From assembly GCA_003248935.1 (NCBI GenBank), contig QFQF01000007.1:1-64000 (forward strand): a stretch of 64,000 nucleotides of DNA, written 5' to 3'. The position numbers and the translations under genes were made by a program. The notes under the pieces were generated by a model. The model was not told where the DNA came from, did no database searches, and worked only from the letters and a program-made list of their open reading frames with translations. Of this stretch, positions 50,245-61,403 are shown in pieces; within the stretch, counting starts at the first letter, position 1; each line of letters opens with the position of its first letter. The DNA is from Sphingobium sp. (lineage in GTDB: Bacteria; Pseudomonadota; Alphaproteobacteria; Sphingomonadales; Sphingomonadaceae).

Positions 50245-51002
50245 CCGTCCGTACCCGCGTCATCCCCTGTCTCGACGTCGCCAACGGGCGCGTGGTGAAG
50301 GGGGTGAACTTCGTCGACCTGCGCGATGCGGGCGACCCGGTCGAGCAGGCCAGGGTCTATGACGAGGCGGGCGCCGACGAACTCTGCTTCCTCGACATCA
50401 CCGCCAGCCATGAGGCGCGCGGCACCATACTGGACGTGGTGCGACGCACGGCGGAGGTCTGCTTCATGCCCGTGACGGTGGGCGGCGGTGTTCGCTCGCC
50501 CGAAGATGCCCGCGCGCTGCTGCTCGCAGGCGCCGACAAGGTTGCGGTCAACAGCGCCGCCGTCGCCCGGCCGGAAGTGGTCGCGGACATTGCCGACCGC
50601 TTCGGCAGCCAGTGCATCGTCGCTTCCGTCGACGCACGGCGCGTGGGCGAGGAGCGATGGGAAATCTTCACCCATGGCGGCCGCAAGGCGACCGGCATCG
50701 ACGCGGTCGAACATGCGCTGCGCCTTGCCGCGCTGGGCGCTGGCGAACTGCTCGTCACGTCGATGGACGGCGACGGCACGCGACAGGGTTACGACCTCGC
50801 ACTCACGCGCACGATCGCGGACGCGGTGTCGGTGCCGGTGATCGCCAGCGGCGGTGTCGGCACGCTCGACCATCTGGTCGAGGGGGTGACGCAGGGCCAT
50901 GCAAGCGCGGTGCTCGCGGCCTCGATCTTCCACTTCGGGCAATACACGATAGCACAGGCGCACGCGGCGCTCGCCGCCGCCGGGATTGCGGTCCGGTCCT
51001 GA
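50241..51002 (+). CDS. hisF: Imidazole glycerol phosphate synthase, cyclase subunit
   Basis: Uses ammonia delivered by HisH to make imidazole glycerol phosphate and AICAR. 253-residue barrel: VIPCLDVANGRVVKGVNF (Asp 11), ASVDARRVGEERWEIF (Asp 130 region), SMDGDGTRQGYDLALT and VIASGGVGTLDHL. ATG 50241 overlaps the hisA stop by ATGA. Confidence 0.96.
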   Translation: MTVRTRVIPCLDVANGRVVKGVNFVDLRDAGDPVEQARVYDEAGADELCFLDITASHEARGTILDVVRRTAEVCFMPVTVGGGVRSPEDARALLLAGADKVAVNSAAVARPEVVADIADRFGSQCIVASVDARRVGEERWEIFTHGGRKATGIDAVEHALRLAALGAGELLVTSMDGDGTRQGYDLALTRTIADAVSVPVIASGGVGTLDHLVEGVTQGHASAVLAASIFHFGQYTIAQAHAALAAAGIAVRS

Positions 51003-51022
51003 TCGGGGTTTAAGGAATAGAG

Positions 51023-51352
51023 ATGAGCGCGATCGGCACGACACTGGAACGACTGGAGGCGACGATCCGCGCGCGGCGGGCCGCCGACCCGTCGACATCC
51101 TATGTCGCCAAGCTGACCAGCCGGGGCCGCGCGAAGATCGCGCAGAAGGTTGGCGAGGAAGCGGTCGAAACCGTGATCGCGGCGCTGTCCGGCGACGGGC
51201 CGGAAACGACCGGCGAGGCCGCCGACCTGCTGTTCCACCTGACCATACTGCTCGCCGACATGGACCTGTCGCTGGCCGATGTCTGCGCCGAACTGGACCG
51301 CCGCGAGGGCGTATCAGGCATCGCCGAGAAGGCCGCGCGTACGCCGGAATGA
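51023..51352 (+). CDS. hisE: Phosphoribosyl-ATP pyrophosphatase
   Basis: Second step of histidine synthesis, removing pyrophosphate from phosphoribosyl-ATP. 109 residues: LEATIRARRAADPSTSYVAK, then KIAQKVGEEAVETVIAALSG, the MazG-like Glu-rich metal site. Ribosome binding site AAGGAA precedes ATG 51023. hisG, hisD and hisI are not in the window. Confidence 0.95.
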   Translation: MSAIGTTLERLEATIRARRAADPSTSYVAKLTSRGRAKIAQKVGEEAVETVIAALSGDGPETTGEAADLLFHLTILLADMDLSLADVCAELDRREGVSGIAEKAARTPE

Positions 51353-51405
51353 CCCGGATGGCCCGAACAGCGTTCCAACCGGACCGACGATCGAGAGGAT
51401 AGACC

Positions 51406-51810
51406 GTGCCCGTCGACGCCACCCAGCCCTATGACGAAACCAACGTCTTCGCGAAAATCCTGCGCAAGGAGATTCCGAGCAATTTCATCCACGAGACCGC
51501 GCACAGCGTCGCCTTCAACGACATCGCGCCGTGGACGCCCACGCACATACTGGTGATCCCCAAGGGGCCTTATGTGAGCTGGGACGATTTTTCGGCCCGG
51601 GCGTCCGATGTCGAGATTGCCGATTTCGTGCGGACGGTGGGACTGGTCGCGCGGGCGGCGGGCCTCGTCGAACCGGGTTACCGGCTGATCGCCAACACAG
51701 GGTTCGATTCGCATCAGGAGGTGCCGCACCTCCATGTGCATATCGTGGCAGGCGAGCCGCTGGGGCCGATGCTGGCGGGCCGTCATCCCGGGTCAGGCAA
51801 GACGGCCTGA
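51406..51810 (+). CDS. HIT-family nucleotide-binding protein
   Basis: 134 residues. The histidine triad is in SHQEVPHLHVHIVAGEP (H-x-H-x-H). The N-terminal part (FAKILRKEIPSN, then THILVIPKGPYVSWDDF) is of the Hint type, which hydrolyses AMP-lysine or similar phosphoramidates. GTG 51406 follows AGAGGAT. It closes the his gene row, and HIT genes often sit after hisE in related genomes; whether the link is functional is not known. Confidence 0.9.
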   Translation: MPVDATQPYDETNVFAKILRKEIPSNFIHETAHSVAFNDIAPWTPTHILVIPKGPYVSWDDFSARASDVEIADFVRTVGLVARAAGLVEPGYRLIANTGFDSHQEVPHLHVHIVAGEPLGPMLAGRHPGSGKTA

Positions 51811-51816
51811 CATCTG

Positions 51817-51830
51817 CTGACTCGCGTCAG
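51817..51830. terminator. Short hairpin after the HIT gene
   Basis: CTGAC (51817-51821) / GTCAG (51826-51830) with a TCGC tetraloop, between the HIT stop and the convergent amidotransferase stop (51827). Weak terminator candidate without T run. Confidence 0.3.
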
Positions 51831-52531
51831 ACGAGACCCGCGAGCCACTCCGCAATCATCGCGCGGCCCGCAGCGACCGCCGGGGAACCATGCGCATCGT
51901 GATCGGCGCGCAGTCGCGCCTCTGTCGGGCCGCAGCATCCGAAATCGTCGCGGAAGTGCGTCAGCCACTGCTCGAACCGGGGGTCTTCGCCCATTTCGGC
52001 GTGAAACTGGAGCGCCAGAATATTGGCGCCACGCCGGAACGCCTGATGCGGGTAGACCGGCGTCGAGGCCAGCAGCTCGACGTCAGCGGGCAGGTCGAAC
52101 GTGTCGCCATGCCAGTGCAGCACCGGCACTTGCGAGAGGTGACGCGCGGGCGATCGCGCGCCCGCGTCACTGAGCGCCACGGGCGCGAAGCCGATCTCGT
52201 TGCGGCCGCCGGGATAGACGCGCGCACCCATCGCCGCCGCGATCATCTGGCTGCCAAGGCATACCCCAAGCGTCGGCAGCCCCTTGTCCAGCCGCGCGGA
52301 AAGCTTGGCGAGTTGCACGGGTATCCAGGGATGGATGTCGACCTCATAGACGCCCATCGGCCCGCCCATCATGATCAGCAGGTCGGGCGTGCACAGGTCC
52401 GCGTCGAGGAATGCGGGATCGGCCACGTCGATGCGCTCTATGCCATAACCCGCCGCCTCCAGCGGCTCGAGATAACCGGCGGCGCCTTCGCGCGGAACAT
52501 GGCGGACGATGAGGGCGGTCTTCGTGGGCAT
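51827..52531 (-). CDS. Class I glutamine amidotransferase-like protein
   Basis: 234 residues, free-standing GATase1 domain: catalytic Cys in TLGVCLGSQMIAAAM and His-Glu in LALQFHAEMGED; the oxyanion segment is LLIMMGGPMGVYEVD. No synthetase partner domain or gene is adjacent, so it may be a GMP-synthase-like side enzyme or a gamma-glutamyl hydrolase. ATG 52531 is used; ATG 52543 (MGIH) is an alternative, neither has a strong ribosome binding site. Confidence 0.85.
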   Translation of the reverse strand: MPTKTALIVRHVPREGAAGYLEPLEAAGYGIERIDVADPAFLDADLCTPDLLIMMGGPMGVYEVDIHPWIPVQLAKLSARLDKGLPTLGVCLGSQMIAAAMGARVYPGGRNEIGFAPVALSDAGARSPARHLSQVPVLHWHGDTFDLPADVELLASTPVYPHQAFRRGANILALQFHAEMGEDPRFEQWLTHFRDDFGCCGPTEARLRADHDAHGSPAVAAGRAMIAEWLAGLV

Positions 52532-52655
52532 GTGTATGCCCATTGTCTAGCGGGCATCGAAGACGCGAGGCCAGATACGGATTCTTGCCGGCACGCAAAA
52601 CGGCCTTTGGAGATCGTGCCGCGCGTCGAGCAGCGTCAGGAGGCGCGGGAAAGCA

Positions 52656-52687
52656 AAAGGGGCGCCTCCTTGCGGAGACGCCCCTTT
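52656..52687. terminator. Rho-independent terminator after acnA
   Basis: Stem AAAGGGGCG-CTCC (from 52656) with GGAG-CGCCCCTTT (to 52687), one mispair, 4-nt loop, A/T ends on both strands. It ends acnA, which stops at 52714 on the minus strand. Confidence 0.8.
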
Positions 52688-52713
52688 CCAATTCAGTGGC
52701 TAGCCAGCCCCGA

Positions 52714-55383
<2,670 letters not shown>

Positions 55384-55567
55384 ATGCGATGCATCTCCGT
55401 CGCGTGGTCGGCGGCGTGGCGTGCGCCGCCAGAAAGGGTGCCTCACGCCGATCAGGGGGAATGCATAGCGCGGACGAGGCCGCAGGACGTCTCAACATGG
55501 GGGCGCCCCAGCCCTGGCCGCACCCAGCATCATCCGGCGAGAAGCGGGTAATTCCCGGTGCGGGAGC
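55384..55567 (-). other. 184-nt acnA leader
   Basis: Between the proposed promoter and the acnA ATG there is no gene and no recognised riboswitch. It is GC-rich and contains GGGGGCGCCCC-like inverted runs. Function unknown. Confidence 0.4.
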
Positions 55568-55595
55568 GCCATAGCGCATGACGGCCCGGAGTCAA
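55568..55595 (-). promoter_or_regulatory. Promoter of acnA
   Basis: Minus-strand TTGACT (55590-55595), 16-bp spacer, TATGGC (55568-55573). Confidence 0.4.
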
Positions 55596-55642
55596 CCTGC
55601 CTGTCGGCGGAAATCCTAGTCATTTTGTCCCATGCCGCCGGT

Positions 55643-56446
55643 TCAGAACCGGCGGGCGATACCCGCATAAATCTCCACATCGGCACGCGCATGGTTAAGC
55701 CCCATGACCGCGCCGAGGTCCAGCTGGACGGCATCCGACGGCTGAACGGCCAGGGCAATGGCGGCAAGGCTCTGTGTCGCATGGCCGGAGGGGTCGCGAT
55801 CGCGGGTCGCCTGATATTCGACGGTCGCGGAAACCGCATCGGCAAGGTCCATCTCGACACTGACGACAGTACCATAGGAAAGGTGACGACCATGGCGATC
55901 CTCGTCGGCGCTCGCCTCCACCGATGGCGTCAACGCCAGCTGCACGCCGCCGGTCAGGCTATAACTGACGGGCACCAGCAGTCCCGCCGTCACCGTTCCC
56001 GCGCCGATCGCCCGGCCGCCCACCGGCAGCGTGGCATAGGGCATGACCGCCGCCGAAAAGCCGTCGCCGTCCGGATGGGAAAGACTCCGGCGCACGGCCA
56101 GCGTAACGTCGCCCGTCCCGGTCATACGCTCGACCGCACCTGTCGCCTTATCGCGACTGCGGACATGGCCGAACGCCGTCCAGCCGATCTGCGCCTCCGT
56201 CATCGTATCCAGACCGTAGCGAAGCAGAAGGTCGCCGCCACTCAGCGTGTCCGTCCGCGCATCGGGATCATCCTCCCGTGTCCAGTCGGCGATCCCCGTC
56301 TCGACAATCAGATGACCGTCGTCGACGATGCAGGGCGGGGTGCCCAGGCCCGGTCGATCGGCGCAGAACGGACGCAGATCGTCGGCCAACGCAACGGTGG
56401 GGGCGCTGGCGGCCACGCACAGCGCAGCGATGAATGCGGCCTTCAT
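55643..56446 (-). CDS. Outer-membrane beta-barrel transporter-like protein (phenol MetA-pathway family)
   Basis: 267 residues. Signal peptide MKAAFIAALCVAASAPTVALA, then DDLRPFCADRPGLGTPPCIV with two Cys, then alternating beta strands to a terminal Phe (AGIARRF), the outer-membrane signature. It resembles the MetA-pathway of phenol degradation/transporter family, whose members are predicted outer-membrane channels. Its ATG overlaps the DUF4169 stop (ATGA). Role unknown. Confidence 0.75.
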   Translation of the reverse strand: MKAAFIAALCVAASAPTVALADDLRPFCADRPGLGTPPCIVDDGHLIVETGIADWTREDDPDARTDTLSGGDLLLRYGLDTMTEAQIGWTAFGHVRSRDKATGAVERMTGTGDVTLAVRRSLSHPDGDGFSAAVMPYATLPVGGRAIGAGTVTAGLLVPVSYSLTGGVQLALTPSVEASADEDRHGRHLSYGTVVSVEMDLADAVSATVEYQATRDRDPSGHATQSLAAIALAVQPSDAVQLDLGAVMGLNHARADVEIYAGIARRF

Positions 56447-56622
56447 TCCTCGTCCAGCCGGGCGCCGTCGACCGACCGTGCCAGCTTGTCGGCCTCGGCA
56501 CGGTCACGGGCCTTTTCCCCCTTCGAACGGCCGAATTTCGTGCGATTTTCCGCCGCCGTCTGTTCGGCCGCCGCGCGTGCCTTCGCCTTCCGGGCGAGAC
56601 GCAGGTTGATGATCTCTGCCAT
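56443..56622 (-). CDS. DUF4169 protein
   Basis: 59 residues, charged, almost all helix: MAEIINLRLARKAKARAAAE, then EKARDRAEADKLARSVDGAR. Alphaproteobacterial family of unknown function; the composition suggests a small nucleic-acid or ribosome-associated protein, which is inference. The frame extends upstream but the family begins at ATG 56622. It is divergent from kdp across 185 bp and its stop overlaps the next gene's start. Confidence 0.82.
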   Translation of the reverse strand: MAEIINLRLARKAKARAAAEQTAAENRTKFGRSKGEKARDRAEADKLARSVDGARLDEE

Positions 56623-56685
56623 ATGTCCCCGATCGATAGACACCTGTCCGGCCCTTTCCAGCGCGGTGCGCCGGTTCATGCGCGG

Positions 56686-56696
56686 AATCAAACGCA
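56686..56696 (+). repeat. Direct repeat AATCAAACGCA, copy 1 of 2
   Basis: Found again at 56730-56740. The wider match is G-AATCAAACGCA-TCC (15 of 18 positions). This copy is also flanked by GGAAT and ATTCC, which makes it partly palindromic. It lies in the kdp/DUF4169 divergent region. Confidence 0.55.
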
Positions 56697-56729
56697 ATTC
56701 CTACGCCATGGCTCCATCGCCGGTCTCGC

Positions 56730-56740
56730 AATCAAACGCA
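56730..56740 (+). repeat. Direct repeat AATCAAACGCA, copy 2 of 2
   Basis: Identical to copy 1, 44 bp start to start, about four helix turns, so both copies face the same side of the DNA. Candidate operator for the kdp operon or the DUF4169 gene. Confidence 0.55.
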
Positions 56741-56768
56741 CGTCCCCATTATGTGCCCGTCTCGCCGT

Positions 56769-56798
56769 CGCGGGACTTTGCCCCCGCGTGATCGCGGG
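56769..56798 (+). promoter_or_regulatory. Alternative hairpins at the kdp leader
   Basis: CGCGGG (56769-56774), CCCGCG (56783-56788) and CGCGGG (56793-56798). The middle arm can pair with either outer one but not both; the second hairpin (TGAT loop) takes up GGG of the GGGAG ribosome binding site of the 27-residue gene. Such exclusive pairing is how attenuators and some riboswitches work. Confidence 0.45.
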
Positions 56799-56807
56799 AG
56801 ATACAAG

Positions 56808-56891
56808 ATGCAGGATTTCTACTGGCTCGGCCTGATGCTCGGGATGCTGGCGGCGACGCTCGCCTACACCCGCCTCTGCGACAATGCGTGA
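56808..56891 (+). CDS. 27-residue membrane peptide ahead of kdpF
   Basis: MQDFYWLGLMLGMLAATLAY followed by TRLCDNA: a single hydrophobic helix with short polar ends, preceded by GGGAG. It is separated from kdpF by 13 bp. Like KdpF it may stabilise the Kdp complex or act as a leader peptide; a comparable small peptide before kdpF is, as far as I recall, seen in related genomes. Too small for most gene finders. Confidence 0.7.
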   Translation: MQDFYWLGLMLGMLAATLAYTRLCDNA

Positions 56892-56904
56892 GGGAGCAGG
56901 CAGG

Positions 56905-56994
56905 ATGACCCCCGACCTCTGGCTCGCCGCGATCACCGCGCTCGGCCTTCTCCTCTATCTCGTGGCCGTGCTCGTGCGGCCCGAACGCTTCTGA
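56905..56994 (+). CDS. kdpF: KdpF, small subunit of the potassium ATPase
   Basis: 29 residues, MTPDLWLAAITALGLLLYLV then AVLVRPERF. One helix ending in the typical P-E-R/K-F. KdpF stabilises the KdpABC complex in the inner membrane. A ribosome binding site (AGGCAGG) precedes ATG 56905 and kdpA follows after 13 bp. Confidence 0.88.
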   Translation: MTPDLWLAAITALGLLLYLVAVLVRPERF

Positions 56995-57007
56995 ACGGAG
57001 CATCGAC

Positions 57008-58726
57008 ATGACCATTCAAGGATGGCTGCTGATCCTCGCCTTCATCGGCGTGCTGATCGCGCTTACCAGGCCGATGGGCCTCTGGCTCTTCGCGCTGTAC
57101 GAAGGGCGGCCGGAAACGGGCTGGCTCGCGCCGCTCCACAAGGTCATCGGGCCGGTGGAGAGTGGCTTCTATCGCCTGTCCGGCATCGACCCCGCCGCCG
57201 AACAAAGCTGGCGGCGCTATGCCGTCCACATGCTGCTCTTCAACGCAGCACTGATGCTGTTCACCTATGCCGTGCTGCGCCTTCAGTGCCTGCTGCCGTT
57301 CAATCCGCTCGGCTATCCGGGCCTGTCAGAGCATCTGGCGTTCAACACGGCGGTCAGCTTCACCACCAACACCAACTGGCAGAGCTATTCGGGCGAGTCG
57401 ACGATGTCGAACCTGGCGCAGATGCTGGGCCTTGCCATCCACAATTTCGCGTCGGCCGCGACCGGGATCGCTCTCGCCTTCGCCTTTTTCCGTGGCTTTG
57501 CGCGCCGCAGCGCGAAGACGATCGGCAATTTCTGGGCCGACTTGACGCGGGTGACGCTATACTTGCTGCTGCCGATCTGCATCGTCTACGCGCTGTTCCT
57601 GGTCGCCAGCGGCGTGCCCCAGACGCTGGCGGGATCGGTCGACGTGACGACACTGGAGGGCGTGAAGCAGACACTGGCGCTTGGCCCCGTAGCGGGTCAG
57701 GAAGCGATCAAGATGCTGGGCACCAACGGCGGCGGCTTCTTCAACGCCAACAGCGCCCATCCGTTCGAGAACCCGACGGCACTCACGAACTTCGTCCAGA
57801 TGCTGTCGATCTTCGTCATCGGCTTCGGCCTCACCTGGACCTTCGGCAAGGCGGTGGGCAACACCCGGCAGGGCTGGGCGATCCTGTCCGCGATGCTGGC
57901 ACTGTTCCTGATCGGCGTCACCGTCACCTACTGGCAGGAAGCGGCGGGCAACCCCGTCCTGCATCAGATCGGCGCGGCGGGCGGCAATATGGAAGGGAAG
58001 GAGGTACGCTTCGGCATCGCCGCGTCCGCCTTGTTCTCGGTCGTCACGACCGCCGCGTCCTGCGGCGCGGTCAACGCCATGCACGACAGCTTCACGGCAC
58101 TGGGCGGCATGATCCCGCTGTTCAACATCCAGCTCGGCGAAGTCGTCGTGGGCGGCGTCGGCGCGGGCATCTACGGCTTCCTGCTGTTCGCGATCCTCGC
58201 CGTGTTCGTCGCGGGCCTGATGGTCGGGCGCACGCCCGAATATGTCGGCAAGAAGATCGAGGGGAAGGAAGTGAAGCTCGCGGTGCTGGCGATCGCGGTC
58301 CTGCCGCTGATCATCCTGGGCTTCACTGCGATCGCCTGTGTGCTGCCGGCGGGCCTTGCCGGACCGCTCAACAAGGGGCCGCACGGCTTTACGGAGATCC
58401 TCTATGCCTTCACCAGCGGTGTGGGCAACAACGGCTCCACCTTCGCCGGGCTCACCGCCAACACGCCTTTCTACAACGGCATGCTGGGCGTCGCGATGTG
58501 GGTCGGCCGTTTCTTCGTGATCGTGCCGATGCTGGCGATCGCGGGCAGCCTTGCCGCCAAGCAATACACGCCGGAAACCGCCGGGTCCTTCCCGACGACC
58601 GGCCCGCTGTGGACCGGCCTGCTGATCGGCATCGTGCTGATCGTCGGCGGCCTCACCTTCCTGCCCAGCCTCGCGCTCGGCCCCATTGCCGATCATCTCG
58701 CGATGATCAACGGCCAACTCTTCTAA
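57008..58726 (+). CDS. kdpA: Potassium-transporting ATPase subunit A
   Basis: Potassium-binding and translocating subunit of Kdp, inner membrane, about ten helices in 572 residues. The selectivity-filter-like segments include SFTTNTNWQSYSGESTMSN, TNGGGFFNANSAHPFENPTA, TTAASCGAVNAMHDSFTALG and TSGVGNNGSTFAGL. Its length is standard. In the order F-A-B-C-D. Confidence 0.97.
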   Translation: MTIQGWLLILAFIGVLIALTRPMGLWLFALYEGRPETGWLAPLHKVIGPVESGFYRLSGIDPAAEQSWRRYAVHMLLFNAALMLFTYAVLRLQCLLPFNPLGYPGLSEHLAFNTAVSFTTNTNWQSYSGESTMSNLAQMLGLAIHNFASAATGIALAFAFFRGFARRSAKTIGNFWADLTRVTLYLLLPICIVYALFLVASGVPQTLAGSVDVTTLEGVKQTLALGPVAGQEAIKMLGTNGGGFFNANSAHPFENPTALTNFVQMLSIFVIGFGLTWTFGKAVGNTRQGWAILSAMLALFLIGVTVTYWQEAAGNPVLHQIGAAGGNMEGKEVRFGIAASALFSVVTTAASCGAVNAMHDSFTALGGMIPLFNIQLGEVVVGGVGAGIYGFLLFAILAVFVAGLMVGRTPEYVGKKIEGKEVKLAVLAIAVLPLIILGFTAIACVLPAGLAGPLNKGPHGFTEILYAFTSGVGNNGSTFAGLTANTPFYNGMLGVAMWVGRFFVIVPMLAIAGSLAAKQYTPETAGSFPTTGPLWTGLLIGIVLIVGGLTFLPSLALGPIADHLAMINGQLF

Positions 58727-58744
58727 AGAGAGGATGACAGGACC

Positions 58745-60781
<2,037 letters not shown>

Positions 60782-60812
60782 CACGCTCGCCAGAGATCCA
60801 AGGAAGACACAG

Positions 60813-61403
60813 ATGTTCAACGACCTGAAGACCGCCCTGCGCCCTGCCCTCGTCATGACCGGCCTGTTGGCGCTGCTGCTGGGCCTCGCCTATCCGCTCG
60901 CGCTGACCGGCATGGGCCAGTTGCTCTTCCCGGCGCAAGCGAACGGCAGCCTTGTCATGCAGGATGGAAAGGCGGTGGGGTCATGGCTGATCGGCCAGTC
61001 CTTCACCAGTCCGCGCTATTTCTCCGGCCGCCCTTCCGCCGCCGGGAAGGGCTATGACGGCATGGCCTCCTCCGGCTCCAACCTCGGCCCCACGTCCGCC
61101 GCGCTTGCCGAACGCGTGACGGCAGACGTGGCACGTCTGTCCGCAACGGCACCAGGCCGTCCCGTTCCGTCCGACCTGGTGACAACCTCCGCCTCGGGGC
61201 TGGATCCCCATATCAGCCCCGAGGCGGCCTTGTTCCAGGTCGCCCGCATCGCGCAGGCACGCGGCCTCCCCGCGGCGCAGATACGCGCGCTGGTCGCGGC
61301 CGTGACGGAACGGCCGCTGCTCGGTTTCATCGGCGAGCCGCGCGTGAACCTGCTCGATCTCAATCGACGACTGGACCTGATCGGCGCTAAAGCGAAGCGG
61401 TGA
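60813..61403 (+). CDS. kdpC: Potassium-transporting ATPase subunit C
   Basis: Single-helix periplasmic-facing subunit that raises ATP affinity of KdpB. 196 residues: helix LVMTGLLALLLGLAYPLALTG, then FTSPRYFSGRPSAAG, SNLGPTS and DPHISPEAALFQVARIAQAR. Its stop overlaps the kdpD start by four bases. Confidence 0.95.
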   Translation: MFNDLKTALRPALVMTGLLALLLGLAYPLALTGMGQLLFPAQANGSLVMQDGKAVGSWLIGQSFTSPRYFSGRPSAAGKGYDGMASSGSNLGPTSAALAERVTADVARLSATAPGRPVPSDLVTTSASGLDPHISPEAALFQVARIAQARGLPAAQIRALVAAVTERPLLGFIGEPRVNLLDLNRRLDLIGAKAKR

